This document shows, piece by piece, positions 32,372 to 42,014 of a stretch of DNA of 64,000 nucleotides. The stretch spans positions 124,001 to 188,000 of the forward strand of contig NZ_RSEC01000063.1 of assembly GCF_003937945.1 (NCBI RefSeq), written 5' to 3'. The stretch is from Amycolatopsis eburnea. GTDB lineage: Bacteria; Actinomycetota; Actinomycetes; Mycobacteriales; Pseudonocardiaceae. Every line of letters starts with the position of its first letter. Position 1 is the stretch's first letter. Made by a program: the position numbers and the translations under genes. The notes under the pieces are model-generated. The model was not told the origin of the DNA and ran no database searches. It worked only from the letters and a program-made list of their open reading frames with translations.

Positions 32372-33229
32372 TCACCCTTTCACGGCACCTTGCATGATTC
32401 CGGCCACGATCTGGCGGCCGAGGAGGAGGAAGACGATGAGGATCGGGATGGTGGCCAGGGTCGTGCCGGCCAGCACCAGCGAATAGTCGACGTAGTAGCC
32501 GCTCTGGAGCTTTTCCAGCGCGACCTGGACGGTCGGGTTGCCCGCGTCCAGGACCACCAGCGGCCACAGGAAGTCGTTCCACGACATCATGAACGTGAAC
32601 ATCGCCAGGATCGCCGCGGCCGGCCGGACCGCGGGCAGGCAGACGTTCCAGAAGATCCGGATCATGCTGCAGCCGTCGACGCGCGCGGCCTCGATCAGCT
32701 CGTACGGCAGCGCGTCCACTGTGTACTGCCGCATCCAGAAGACGCCGAACGCGGTGACCAGGTTGGGCACGATCACCGCCGTCAGGCTCCCGGTCCAGCC
32801 CAGCTCGGACATCGCGATGAACAGCGGGATGATGCCCAGCTGGGTGGGCACGGCGAGCGTGACGACGATGAACACGAACAGCTTGTTGCGCCCGCGGAAC
32901 CGCAGTTTCGCGAAGGCGAACCCGGCCAGCGACGAGAACAGCACCGTCGTCAGCGTCACCGTGCCGGACACGATGACGCTGTTGGCCAGCGCCTTCCAGA
33001 ACGGCACGGTGTCGAACACCCGCGCGGCGTTGGCGAAGAAGTTGCCGCCGGGCACGAACGGCGGGATGCGCTCGGTGAGCATCCCGTTGTCGCGGCTGGC
33101 CACCAGGAACGACCAGTAGAACGGGAACAGCGAACCGAGCACGAAGATCGCCAGCACGACGTAGGTCGCCTTGCGCGGCTTGCCGAGCGTGGCGACCTTC
33201 CGCCGCAGTCCACTCTGGAGCGTCGTCAT
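32372..33229 (-). CDS. cebG: cellobiose/cello-oligosaccharide ABC permease (CebG type)
   Basis: A 285-residue MalG-type inner-membrane permease with six transmembrane segments. The EAA loop is ELIEAARVDGCSMIRIFWNVCLPAVRP (outline), which docks the ATPase. The ATPase gene is absent here; in related systems the multi-purpose MsiK ATPase is encoded elsewhere. The ATG overlaps the previous stop by four bases. Confidence 0.9.
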   Translation of the reverse strand: MTTLQSGLRRKVATLGKPRKATYVVLAIFVLGSLFPFYWSFLVASRDNGMLTERIPPFVPGGNFFANAARVFDTVPFWKALANSVIVSGTVTLTTVLFSSLAGFAFAKLRFRGRNKLFVFIVVTLAVPTQLGIIPLFIAMSELGWTGSLTAVIVPNLVTAFGVFWMRQYTVDALPYELIEAARVDGCSMIRIFWNVCLPAVRPAAAILAMFTFMMSWNDFLWPLVVLDAGNPTVQVALEKLQSGYYVDYSLVLAGTTLATIPILIVFLLLGRQIVAGIMQGAVKG

Positions 33230-34215
33230 TTCTTCTTCACCGCCTGGGGACGGGCGAGCCGGCCGGTGAGGAAGTAGTTCCCCAGCGCGATCAGCACGAT
33301 GATCAGGAACAGCACCCAGGCGATCGCCGAGGCGTAGCCGAGATCGGCGTTCTGGAACGCCGTCTGGTAGAGGTACAGCGTCACGGTCTGGAACTGGTTG
33401 GTGGAACCGCCGTTGTTCGACCCGGGCATGGCGTCGAACAGCTTCGGCTCGGTGAAGATCTGCAGGCCGCCGATCGTCGAGGTGATGGTGACGAAGATCA
33501 GCGTCGGCCGGAGCAGCGGCAGGGTGACGTTCCAGAACCGGCGCCACGTGCCGGCGCCGTCGATCAGCGCCGCTTCGTGGAGTTCCTTCGGGATGGCCTG
33601 CATGGCCGCCAGCACGATCAGGGCGTTGTAGCCGGTCCAGCGCCAGTTGACCATGATCGCGATCGCGACGTGGCTGCCGAAGCGGTTGGCCTGCCAGTCG
33701 ACCGGGTCCAGCCCGATGGTCTGCAGCACGCCGTTGATCAGCCCGTACTTCGGGCCGAACAGGTTGGCGAAGATGATGCCGATGGCGACGAGGCTGGCCG
33801 CGTACGGCAGCAGGATGCCCACCCGCCAGCCGGTGGCACCGCGCAGCCGGGCGCCGAGCAGGGCCGCCAGCAGCACGGCGATGATGAGCTGCGGGACGCT
33901 GGAGAGCAGGAAGATGCTGATCGTGTTGGTCAGCGCGTTCCAGAACTGCGCGTCGGCGAAGAGCTCCTTGAAGTTGTCGAGGCCGATGAAATCGGGATCG
34001 TCGCTCCCGGCTTCCCACTTGAACAGCGAGACGTACGCGGTGTAGAGCAGCGGGAACAGCCCGACGATCCCGAAGAGGATGAAGAACGGCGCGATGTAGA
34101 GGTACGGCGAGACCTTGACGTCCCACCGGCTCAACCGGTGACGGAAGGTGGGCCGGGGAGACGTGCGCTCCCCGGCCTTACTCCCTTCCGGCGCGACCTT
34201 GTCGAGGACGGTCAT
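33226..34215 (-). CDS. cebF: cellobiose/cello-oligosaccharide ABC permease (CebF type)
   Basis: A 329-residue MalF-type permease: a cytoplasmic N-terminus of about 40 residues, six transmembrane segments and an EAA loop (ELHEAALIDGAGTWRRFWNV). It pairs with the downstream CebG-type permease. It starts 4 bases after the solute-binding gene stop codon. Confidence 0.9.
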   Translation of the reverse strand: MTVLDKVAPEGSKAGERTSPRPTFRHRLSRWDVKVSPYLYIAPFFILFGIVGLFPLLYTAYVSLFKWEAGSDDPDFIGLDNFKELFADAQFWNALTNTISIFLLSSVPQLIIAVLLAALLGARLRGATGWRVGILLPYAASLVAIGIIFANLFGPKYGLINGVLQTIGLDPVDWQANRFGSHVAIAIMVNWRWTGYNALIVLAAMQAIPKELHEAALIDGAGTWRRFWNVTLPLLRPTLIFVTITSTIGGLQIFTEPKLFDAMPGSNNGGSTNQFQTVTLYLYQTAFQNADLGYASAIAWVLFLIIVLIALGNYFLTGRLARPQAVKKK

Positions 34216-34219
34216 CGGC

Positions 34220-35521
34220 TCAGCGCGTGATCTTCTTCGCGGCGTCGACCATCTGGTTCCAGCCGTCCGCGGCCGACTTGCCCTGCTCGACCGCCTGCAG
34301 TGCCGGGCTCGACGCGTTCTCCTGGATCTGGCCGTCGCCCGGGCCCTTGTACTGCGGCTTCTGGACCTTCTTGGCCTGCTCGGCGAACAGCTCGCCGACC
34401 TTCGTGCCGCCGAAGTAGTCGTCGGTCTTGCTCAGCAGCGCGGGGTCGGTCAGCGCCTTGACCTGGCTCGGGAAGGTGCCCTTGGCCTGGAACGCCTTGA
34501 TCTGCTGCTCCGGGGCGGTCAGCCAAGCGGCGAGCTCGGCGGCCTCCTTCGGGTGCTTCGACTGCGTCGGCACGGTCAGGTACGAACCGCCCCAGTTGCC
34601 GCCGCCACCGGGGAACGCCGCGGTGACCGCCCACTTGCCGGCGTTCTCCGGGCCCGCCTGCTCCTTGATCACGCCGAGCATCCAGGCCGGGCACACCTTC
34701 GTGGCGAACGCGCCCTGCTTGAAGCCGGTGTTCCACTCGTTGCTGAACGCGGTGAGCTTGGCCGACTCGCCCTTGGCGACGGCGTCGGTGACCTTGGTCC
34801 AGGCGTCCTTGATGCCCTGGTTGGTCTCGACGGCCAGCTTGTCGTCCTTGTTGATGTAGCCCTCGGGGAGCTGGTTGACCATGGCGTTGAAGTTCTGCGC
34901 GGCCGAGTCGAACCAGGCCTTGCCGTTGCTCTTCTTCACGAAGTCCGCGCCGGCGGCGAAGTAGCTGTCCCAGGTGGCGAACAGCGGCTTGACCGCTTCG
35001 GGGTCGTCCGGCAGGCCGGCGGCCTTGAACATGTCCTTGCGGTAGCACATGGCGAGCGGGCCGATGTCGGTGCCGTAGCCGATGACCTTGCCGTCCTTGG
35101 TCTTGGCGGCGTCGTACTTCCAGCTCAGCCAGCGGTCCGGGGAGGCGTCGGCCGGGCCGATCTTGCTCAGGTCGTTGAACTTCGAACCCTTGTCGAGGAA
35201 GTCCGACAGGTGGCCCTCTTCGAGCGCCGTCACGTCGGCGAGGCCGGACCCCGCGGCCAGCTTGGTGACGAGTTCCTCGTGGTAGGGGCCGCCCTGGCCG
35301 GTCTTGCGGTGGGTGATCTTGATGTTCGGGTGCAGCCGCTCGTACTCCGGGATGAGGGCCTCGTAGCCGAACTCGGTGAACGTCGCCAGCGTCAGGTCGA
35401 CGTGCTCGTTCGGACCGGCGGCGGGGGGCGTTTCGTCACCGCCGCCACCACAGGCCGTGGCGCCGAGCGCCGTCATCGTGATGCCCAGTGCGAGGACCAG
35501 GCCGTTCCGGATCGTTCTCAC
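34220..35521 (-). CDS. cebE: solute-binding lipoprotein for cello-oligosaccharides (CebE type)
   Basis: A 433-residue extracellular binding lipoprotein: signal peptide with lipobox LGATAC near residue 24, then LTLATFTEFGYEALIPEYERLHPNIK, the start of cluster-1 sugar-binding proteins close to CebE. GTDIGPLAMCYRKD and GGGNWGGSYLTVP are conserved in the paralogue at 44479. The GTG start follows AAGGTGG. The operon runs E-F-G-bglC with small gaps, and three GAGCGCT-centred boxes sit upstream, so it should be repressed until cellobiose is present. Confidence 0.92.
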   Translation of the reverse strand: MRTIRNGLVLALGITMTALGATACGGGGDETPPAAGPNEHVDLTLATFTEFGYEALIPEYERLHPNIKITHRKTGQGGPYHEELVTKLAAGSGLADVTALEEGHLSDFLDKGSKFNDLSKIGPADASPDRWLSWKYDAAKTKDGKVIGYGTDIGPLAMCYRKDMFKAAGLPDDPEAVKPLFATWDSYFAAGADFVKKSNGKAWFDSAAQNFNAMVNQLPEGYINKDDKLAVETNQGIKDAWTKVTDAVAKGESAKLTAFSNEWNTGFKQGAFATKVCPAWMLGVIKEQAGPENAGKWAVTAAFPGGGGNWGGSYLTVPTQSKHPKEAAELAAWLTAPEQQIKAFQAKGTFPSQVKALTDPALLSKTDDYFGGTKVGELFAEQAKKVQKPQYKGPGDGQIQENASSPALQAVEQGKSAADGWNQMVDAAKKITR

Positions 35522-35545
35522 GTGTCCAACCACCTTGTTGACGGG

Positions 35546-35559
35546 AATGAGCGCTCTCA
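35546..35559. promoter_or_regulatory. imperfect CebR-type box
   Basis: AATGAGCGCTCTCA; shares the GAGCGCTC core with the strong box 17 bases away. Confidence 0.45.
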
Positions 35560-35575
35560 CTGCTGGGAGCCGATC

Positions 35576-35589
35576 TGGGAGCGCTCCCA
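35576..35589. promoter_or_regulatory. perfect CebR-type operator of the ceb operon
   Basis: TGGGAGCGCTCCCA, a perfect 14-base palindrome identical to the CebR consensus, placed 10 bases downstream of the -10, where bound repressor blocks transcription start. Confidence 0.85.
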
Positions 35590-35599
35590 GGTGTCGCAG

Positions 35600-35628
35600 A
35601 GTCTGGTGGGGGCCTTCACCGGTGTCAA
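35600..35628 (-). promoter_or_regulatory. promoter of the ceb operon
   Basis: Minus strand: TTGACA (35623-35628), 17 bases, CAGACT (35600-35605). Confidence 0.6.
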
Positions 35629-35654
35629 GGGGTCGTAACCGGAGTGTTTCCTGC

Positions 35655-35668
35655 GAGGAGCGCTCCCG
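35655..35668. promoter_or_regulatory. CebR-type box before cebR
   Basis: GAGGAGCGCTCCCG, 11 of 14 matches to the consensus, 66 bases before the cebR start; suggests autoregulation. Confidence 0.5.
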
Positions 35669-35734
35669 GACTTCGTTCCGCTTGGCGGTTAAGCTGTCGA
35701 AGTCAGGGTGGTCGTGGGAGCGAGGGCGGTTGGT

Positions 35735-36766
35735 GTGGGGCCTCGAGCAGGGGATGAAGAGCGGCCGACGCTGGAGGACGTCGCGGCGTTCGCCGGCGTG
35801 TCGCGGTCGACGGCGTCGCGCGCGCTGAACGACGACGCGTACGTCAGCGCGGCGGCGCGCGAGAAGGTCCAAGCCGCGGCCCGTGACCTGGGCTATTCCC
35901 CGAACCAGGCCGCCCGCTCGCTGGTCACCCGCCGCACCGGCGCGATCGCCGTGGTGCTGTCGGAGCCGGAGTCCCGGCTGCTCGACGACCCGTACCGGAC
36001 GTCGGTCATGCGCGCCGGCTACCGCGAGCTCGCCGACGTCGGCCGCCAGATGGTGCTCATCTTCAGCGACACGCGCGAGGACCTGGGCAAAACGGTCCGC
36101 TTCCTGGAGGGCGGCCACGTCGACGGCGCGCTCGTGTTCGCGCCGCACCGCGCGGACCCGCTCCCCAAGGCGCTGCGCCTGCTGCGCATCCCGGTGGTCT
36201 TCGGCGGCCAGGCCGCCGGCATCCGCCGCGGCGTCCACGTCGTCGACTTCGACAACGAAGGCGGCGCGCGCCTGGCGGTGCAGCACCTGGTCGCGTCCGG
36301 CAGGCGCCGGATCGGGACGATCGCGGGCCCGCAGGACCAGAGCGCCTCGATCGACCGCCTCGCGGGCTGGCGCAAAACGCTCCTCGACGCCGGCCTCGAC
36401 CCCTCCGACCTGGCCGAAGAGGCCGACTTCACGCTGTCCGGCGGCGCGAACGCGATGTCCGCCCTGCTGGCCCGCCACCCGGACCTCGACGCGGTGTTCG
36501 TGGCGAGCGACATGATGGCGGTGGGCGCACTGCGCACCCTGGACGCGGCGGGCCACCGCATCCCGGCCGACGTCGCGGTCGTCAGCTTCGACGACAACGC
36601 GACCCTGGCTCCGGCGATGGACCCCCCGCTGACGTCGGTGCACCAGGACCCGCGCGAGCAGGTGCACGCGATGGTGGAGACGTTGTTGCAGCTGCTCGAC
36701 GACCAGAGCTTGAAGCCGCGCCAGCAGATCCTGCCGGTTTCGCTGGCGGTGCGCGCGTCGAGCTGA
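35735..36766 (+). CDS. cebR: LacI-family repressor, probable CebR
   Basis: A 343-residue LacI/GalR regulator. The HTH (TLEDVAAFAGVSRSTASRAL) and hinge helix (SPNQAARSLVTRR) are followed by a periplasmic-binding-like effector domain with VVFGGQ, VDFDNEGGARLA and ASDMMAVGALR. A GTG at 35735 with GAGGG 9 bases upstream is chosen; in-frame GTGs at 35708 and 35714 would add up to nine residues. It is divergent from the cello-oligosaccharide transporter and the most likely reader of the TGGGAGCGCTCCCA boxes across this island, with cellobiose as inducer. Confidence 0.85.
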   Translation: MGPRAGDEERPTLEDVAAFAGVSRSTASRALNDDAYVSAAAREKVQAAARDLGYSPNQAARSLVTRRTGAIAVVLSEPESRLLDDPYRTSVMRAGYRELADVGRQMVLIFSDTREDLGKTVRFLEGGHVDGALVFAPHRADPLPKALRLLRIPVVFGGQAAGIRRGVHVVDFDNEGGARLAVQHLVASGRRRIGTIAGPQDQSASIDRLAGWRKTLLDAGLDPSDLAEEADFTLSGGANAMSALLARHPDLDAVFVASDMMAVGALRTLDAAGHRIPADVAVVSFDDNATLAPAMDPPLTSVHQDPREQVHAMVETLLQLLDDQSLKPRQQILPVSLAVRASS

Positions 36767-36787
36767 ATCCCGGGGCGCGGCTGAGGT

Positions 36788-36840
36788 GTCTTGAATGAGT
36801 CATTCAGGACCTCCGAAGACCTGAATGAGTCATTCAGGAC
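36788..36840. repeat. interspersed palindrome, family A (copy 3, rearranged arm)
   Basis: Starts 21 bases after the cebR stop. The left arm matches the family; the right arm repeats the left-arm form GAGTCATTCAGGAC, so one terminus of the stem is unpaired compared with the other two copies. Confidence 0.8.
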
Positions 36841-37408
36841 GTTGGCCGGGTCGTCCGGGGGCGGCGCGCCCGCCTGCGAGCTGGGATGTGGCCTCTGCGG
36901 GTTCCCTGCGCGGCCGCTCGAACCCGGGCGTGGCAGCCGGAACCTGGGGGTCCTCGGCACGCCCTCGCGAAGCCCGGGCTTCGCAAGCGGGGCTCCGGGC
37001 GAGCCCAGAGTCCGGCGCGGCCCCGCAAACCGGCATGCCCCTCGGAACCCGGGCTGCGCAAACCGGCCAGGCCGACCCGGCGGCGCCACCGGCCGTGTGC
37101 CGCCACCGGCCGTCGGCCTCCGGGTGCGCTCCCGGAGCACCCGGAGCACCCGTTCGGCCGCGCGGCACCCCGGCACCTCCGCGAACCCACCCCAGCCAGC
37201 CGTCCCGCCAAGCGGCACCCATCCGCCCGAGATGCACCCCTTCGGCCCTAAACAGCGTTTCCTCACCACTCCACGTCACTATCGAACTAGGCCAAAAGAG
37301 TGGTCGACCCACCTTCGGGTGGAGCTGTTCAGGAGTGTTCAGTGAGCCGTCGTTCGCCCGGCGCGCAGAAGTGACATCCGCAACCCGCGTGTCCTTCTGA
37401 CTCGATTC
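36841..37408. other. 568-base non-coding stretch
   Basis: Reading frames here have poor composition (Arg/Pro/Gly/Ala-rich in every frame) and no ribosome sites. No repeat, RNA or gene remnant was recognised. It separates cebR from the cellulase operon promoter. Confidence 0.5.
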
Positions 37409-37438
37409 TTTACATCCAGGTTTCCGGCTGGCTACCGT
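37409..37438 (+). promoter_or_regulatory. promoter of the cellulase operon
   Basis: TTTACA (37409-37414), 18 bases, TACCGT (37433-37438). The same TACCGT-then-box layout precedes the GH74 gene. Confidence 0.55.
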
Positions 37439-37445
37439 CTGCGCC

Positions 37446-37459
37446 TGGAAGCGCTCCCA
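37446..37459. promoter_or_regulatory. CebR-type operator of the cellulase operon
   Basis: TGGAAGCGCTCCCA, 13 of 14 matches, covering the expected transcription start 7 bases after the -10. Confidence 0.8.
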
Positions 37460-37497
37460 GATCGCTGGCTCCCTACGGACAAAGGAGTTCCGCAGCC

Positions 37498-40428
37498 ATG
37501 CGTTCCTCTCCCCGATGGCGCAGATTGCGCCGGTCGCGCGGCCTGGCCCTGGTCACGGCCACGGTCGCGGCCGCGGCCGCGCTGGTCGCCCCACCCCCGG
37601 CGCTCGGCGCCGATGTCGCCTGTTCCGTCACCTACACCACCAACGACTGGGACACCGGGTTCACCGCCAACGTCTCGCTGCGCAACGACGGCTCGCCGCT
37701 CGACAGCTGGAAGGTCGGCTGGACCTTCCTCGACGGCCAGAAGGTCCAGCAGGGCTGGAGTGCCACCTTCGCCCAGTCCGGCGCCGCGGTCACCGCGACG
37801 AACATGTCCTACAACGGCCACCTCGGCACCGGGGCGAGCACCAGCTTCGGGTTCAACGGCTCGAAGGGGTCCGCCAACCGGCCGCCGACCGACTTCTCCG
37901 TCAACGGCACCGCGTGCACCGGTGCCAACAAGGCGCCGACGGTCAGCCTGACCTCGCCCGCCTCGACCGGCACCTACTACGCCCCCGCGACGATCCCGCT
38001 CGCCGCGACCGCCGCGGACAGCGACGGCACCGTGAGCAAGGTCGAGTTCTACGCCGGGGACACGCTGCTGGCCACCGACACGGCCGCGCCGTTCGAAGGC
38101 AGCTGGGGCAACGTCCCGGCCGGGACCTACTCGATCACGGCGAAGGCCTACGACAACAAGGGCGCGAGCACCACCTCCAGCCCGGTCAGCGTGAAGGTCC
38201 TCTCCGGCCCCACGATCGTCGCCGCCCCGGCGACCGCGCAGGTCAAGCAGGGCGGCACGACGACCTTCGCGGTCAGCCTCGCCGGCGCGCCCACCGCGCC
38301 GGTCACCGTCGACGTCGCCCGGACCGCGGGCAGCACCGACCTGACCGCGAGCCCGACGAGCCTCACCTTCTCGACGACGAACTGGAACACCCCGCAGAAC
38401 GTCACCGTGAAGAGCGCCGACAACGGGGGAGACCTGGGCAGCGCGACCTTCACCGCGAGCAGCAGCGGGTACACCGCCGCGACGGTGACGGTCAACGAGA
38501 TCTCGTCGTCCACTTCGGACTACCAGCTCGCGTTCCTCACGCAGTACAACAAGATCAAGGACCCGAACAACGGCTACTTCCGCAAGTTCGGGAACATCCT
38601 GGTGCCCTACCACTCGATCGAGACGCTGATCGTCGAGGCACCGGACCACGGCCACGAAACGACGTCGGAGGCGTTCAGCTACTACCTGTGGCTGGAGGCG
38701 TCCTACGGCCGGGTCACCGGTGACTGGGCCCCGTTCAACCAGGCCTGGACGTCGATCGAGACCTACGCGATCCCGTCCGCGGCCGACCAGCCCGGCAACT
38801 CCGGCTACAACGCGAGCAAGCCGGCGACCTACGCGGCCGAGTACCCGAGCCCGAAGCAGTACCCGTCGCAGCTGCAGACGAACGTCTCGGTCGGGTCCGA
38901 CCCGATCGCGGCCGAGCTGAAGGCGGCCTACGGCTCGTCGGACGTCTACGGCATGCACTGGCTGCTCGACGTGGACAACATCTACAAGTTCGGCCACTGC
39001 GAGGACGGCACGAACACCGCGCCGGCGTTCATCAACACCTTCCAGCGCGGGTCGCAGGAGTCGGTCTGGGAGACGGTCACCCAGCCCAGCTGCGACATCC
39101 TGAAGTTCGGCGGCAAGAACGGCTACCTCGACCTGTTCACCGGCGACTCGTCGTACGCGAAGCAGTGGAAGTACACCAACGCGCCCGACGCGGACGCCCG
39201 CGCCGTGCAGGTGGCCTTCCAGGCCGAGAAGTGGGCGGCGGCGCAGGGCAAGAGCGCCGACGTCTCGGCGGTCGTGAAGAAGGCGTCGAAGATGGGCGAC
39301 TACCTCCGGTACTCGCTGTTCGACAAGTACTTCAAGAAGATCGGCAACTGCGTCGGCGCGTCCACCTGCGCCGCGGGCACCGGCAAGGACAGCGAGCACT
39401 ACCTCGTCTCCTGGTACTACGCCTGGGGCGGCTCGATGGACTCGTCCAGCGCCTGGGCGTGGCGGATCGGGGACGGCGCGGCCCACCAGGGCTACCAGAA
39501 CCCGCTGGCCGCGTACGCGTTGTCGGCCGACCCGGGGCTGAAGGTCACCTCGGCGACCGGTGCGAGCGACTGGGCGACCAGCCTCAGCCGTCAGCTCGAG
39601 TTCCTGCAGTGGCTGCAGTCGTCCGAAGGCGGGCTCGCCGGCGGCGCGACCAACAGCTGGGACGGCCAGTACGGCACCCCGCCGTCGGGCACCCCGACGT
39701 TCTACGGGATGTTCTACGACTACCAGCCGGTCTGGCACGACCCGCCGAGCAACCAGTGGTTCGGCTTCCAGACGTGGGGCATGGAGCGGATCGCCGAGTA
39801 CTACCAGGCGACTGGTGACGCCCGCGCCAAGAAGATCCTCGACAAGTGGGTTCCGTGGGCCATCGCCAACACCACGGTCGGGGCCGGCGGGAGCTTCCAG
39901 ATCCCGTCCGACCTGACCTGGAGCGGCGCGCCGGACACCTGGAACGCCACCAGTCCCGGCTCGAACACGGGCCTGCACGTCACGGTGAAGAACTTCAGCC
40001 AGGACGTCGGGGTCGCGGCCTCGCTGGCCAAGACGCTGCTCTACTACGCGTCCGGGTCGAGCAACGCCCAGGCGAAGACGGTCGGGGAGCAGCTGCTCAC
40101 GGCGCTGTCGGCCAACACCGACAGCAAGGGCATCGCGGTGCCGGAGACCCGGAGCGACTACAACCGGTTCGACGACGCCTACAACGCCACCACCGATCAG
40201 GGCCTGTACGTCCCGAGCGGCTGGACCGGCACGATGCCGAACGGCGACGCGATCAACTCCAGCTCGACGTTCCTGTCGATCCGCTCCTTCTACAAGAACG
40301 ACCCGCAATGGCCGAAGGTCCAGTCCTACCTGGACGGTGGCGCCGCGCCGACGTTCACCTACCACCGGTTCTGGGCGCAGTCGGAGATCGCCACGGCGTT
40401 CGCCGCGCACGTCGCCCTGTTCGGCTGA
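37498..40428 (+). CDS. GH48 cellobiohydrolase with N-terminal CBM2
   Basis: A 976-residue secreted processive exocellulase acting from reducing ends. Order: signal peptide (1-38, ends ALGA), CBM2 (about 40-140, flat cellulose binding), Ig-like domain (about 143-235, VSLTSPASTGTYYAPATIPL), second beta domain (about 240-335), then GH48 from about 340. The catalytic acid lies in GHETTSEA (residues 386-392); WYYAWGGSMD and FYGMFYDYQPVWHDPPSNQW are substrate-tunnel segments. The ATG follows AAGGAG. First gene of a three-cellulase operon under a CebR-type box. Confidence 0.95.
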   Translation: MRSSPRWRRLRRSRGLALVTATVAAAAALVAPPPALGADVACSVTYTTNDWDTGFTANVSLRNDGSPLDSWKVGWTFLDGQKVQQGWSATFAQSGAAVTATNMSYNGHLGTGASTSFGFNGSKGSANRPPTDFSVNGTACTGANKAPTVSLTSPASTGTYYAPATIPLAATAADSDGTVSKVEFYAGDTLLATDTAAPFEGSWGNVPAGTYSITAKAYDNKGASTTSSPVSVKVLSGPTIVAAPATAQVKQGGTTTFAVSLAGAPTAPVTVDVARTAGSTDLTASPTSLTFSTTNWNTPQNVTVKSADNGGDLGSATFTASSSGYTAATVTVNEISSSTSDYQLAFLTQYNKIKDPNNGYFRKFGNILVPYHSIETLIVEAPDHGHETTSEAFSYYLWLEASYGRVTGDWAPFNQAWTSIETYAIPSAADQPGNSGYNASKPATYAAEYPSPKQYPSQLQTNVSVGSDPIAAELKAAYGSSDVYGMHWLLDVDNIYKFGHCEDGTNTAPAFINTFQRGSQESVWETVTQPSCDILKFGGKNGYLDLFTGDSSYAKQWKYTNAPDADARAVQVAFQAEKWAAAQGKSADVSAVVKKASKMGDYLRYSLFDKYFKKIGNCVGASTCAAGTGKDSEHYLVSWYYAWGGSMDSSSAWAWRIGDGAAHQGYQNPLAAYALSADPGLKVTSATGASDWATSLSRQLEFLQWLQSSEGGLAGGATNSWDGQYGTPPSGTPTFYGMFYDYQPVWHDPPSNQWFGFQTWGMERIAEYYQATGDARAKKILDKWVPWAIANTTVGAGGSFQIPSDLTWSGAPDTWNATSPGSNTGLHVTVKNFSQDVGVAASLAKTLLYYASGSSNAQAKTVGEQLLTALSANTDSKGIAVPETRSDYNRFDDAYNATTDQGLYVPSGWTGTMPNGDAINSSSTFLSIRSFYKNDPQWPKVQSYLDGGAAPTFTYHRFWAQSEIATAFAAHVALFG

Positions 40429-40438
40429 AAGGCACTCG

Positions 40439-41983
40439 ATGAAGCGACTGCTCTCCTTCGCGGTCGCCGCACTGGCCGGGGCCGCCGTTCTCACGGCGTC
40501 CCCGGCCACCGCGGCCCCCACTCCCGCACTTTCACGTGAAAGTGCGGCCTCGGGAACCGGGACGGGCTTCTGGCACGCGTCCGGGTCCCAGCTCGTCGAC
40601 GCCGCCGGCGCGCCGGTGCGGATGACCGGCATCAACTGGTTCGGCGCCGAGACCGGCAACTACTCGCCGCACGGCCTGTGGAGCCGCAACTACAAGGACA
40701 TGCTCGACCAGATGGCGAGCCTCGGCTACAACACGCTGCGGCTGCCGTACTCCAACCAGCTGTTCGACAGCGGGTCGAAGCCGACCAGCATCGACGCCGT
40801 CCAGAACCCGGACCTGCAGGGGCTGTCCGGGCTGCAGGTGCTCGACAAGATCATCGCCTACGCCGGCACCAAGGGCATGCGCGTGCTGCTCGACCGGCAC
40901 CGCCCGGACTCCGGCGCGCAGTCCCCGCTCTGGTACACCGCCGCGTACTCGGAGAGCCGCTGGATCTCCGACTGGACGATGCTCGCGCAGCACTACAAGG
41001 GGAACACCACGGTCATCGGCGCGGACCTGCACAACGAGCCGCACTCGATCCAGGGCGGCGGGGGAGCGTGCTGGGGCTGCGGCGACACCGCGACCGACTG
41101 GCGCCTGGCCGCCGAACGCGCCGGCAACGCGGTGCTGGCCGCCAACCCGGACTGGCTGATCGTCGTCGAGGGCGTCGACTGCGTCAGCGGCACCGGCGAC
41201 CCGCAGTGCGGCTGGTGGGGCGGGAACCTCTCCGGGGCCAAGCAGTTCCCGGTACGGCTGTCCAAACCGGACAAGCTCGTCTACTCCGCGCACGAGTACG
41301 CGACTTCGGTGTTCGCGCAGCCGTGGTTCTCCGATCCCGCGTTCCCGGCGAACCTGCCGGCGCTGTGGGACCACTTCTTCGGCTACCTGCAGAAGCAGAA
41401 CATCGCGCCGGTGCTGCTCGGCGAGTTCGGCACCACGCTCGCCGACCCGCGCGACAAGACCTGGCTGCAGGAACTGATGAAGTACACCGGCACCGGGACC
41501 TCGGGGATGAGCTTCACCTACTGGTCGTGGAACCCGAACTCGGGGGACACCGGCGGCATCCTCAACGACGACTGGACCACGGTCAACCAGGCCAAGCAGT
41601 CCATCCTGCAGCCGTACCTGATCCCACCGGTGGGTTCGGGCGGCGGCACGACCGATCCGCCGCCGTCGGTGAGCTGCGCGGTGACCTACCACGTCGACAA
41701 CACGTGGCAGGGCGGCTTCGTCGCCTCCGTGACCCTCAAGAACACCGGGACCTCCCCGCTGAAGACCTGGGCCCTCGGCTGGACCGTGCCGTCCGGGACG
41801 CAGATCACCGGCGGCTGGGGCGCCACCGTCACCCAGAGCGGGCAGCAGGCGACGGCCAAGGCGCCGTCGTGGGCGCCCGACCTGGCCGGCGGCGCTTCGA
41901 CGTCGATCGGCTTCCAGGCCACCGGCGCTTCGACCGGCACGCCCAGCGGCTTCGCCGTCGGCGCGACCGCCTGCACCACCTGA
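40439..41983 (+). CDS. GH5 endoglucanase with C-terminal CBM2
   Basis: A 514-residue secreted endo-1,4-beta-glucanase: Sec signal (ends ATAA), GH5 barrel similar to the Acidothermus E1 type (GH5_1) at about 40-385, a short GGGTTDPPPS linker, then CBM2 (about 410-514). GADLHNEPHS carries the acid/base Glu and VLLGEFGTTL the nucleophile Glu. Ten bases separate it from the GH48 stop, with AAAGG before the ATG. It makes internal cuts that supply ends to the GH48 and GH6 enzymes. Confidence 0.95.
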   Translation: MKRLLSFAVAALAGAAVLTASPATAAPTPALSRESAASGTGTGFWHASGSQLVDAAGAPVRMTGINWFGAETGNYSPHGLWSRNYKDMLDQMASLGYNTLRLPYSNQLFDSGSKPTSIDAVQNPDLQGLSGLQVLDKIIAYAGTKGMRVLLDRHRPDSGAQSPLWYTAAYSESRWISDWTMLAQHYKGNTTVIGADLHNEPHSIQGGGGACWGCGDTATDWRLAAERAGNAVLAANPDWLIVVEGVDCVSGTGDPQCGWWGGNLSGAKQFPVRLSKPDKLVYSAHEYATSVFAQPWFSDPAFPANLPALWDHFFGYLQKQNIAPVLLGEFGTTLADPRDKTWLQELMKYTGTGTSGMSFTYWSWNPNSGDTGGILNDDWTTVNQAKQSILQPYLIPPVGSGGGTTDPPPSVSCAVTYHVDNTWQGGFVASVTLKNTGTSPLKTWALGWTVPSGTQITGGWGATVTQSGQQATAKAPSWAPDLAGGASTSIGFQATGASTGTPSGFAVGATACTT

Positions 41984-42014
41984 CCCACCCACCGAACACG
42001 AAGGAGCACACTCG

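Noticed and set aside
36791..37345. 184-codon frame after cebR
   Set aside because: It begins inside a family A palindrome, lacks a ribosome site, and has no plausible protein composition.
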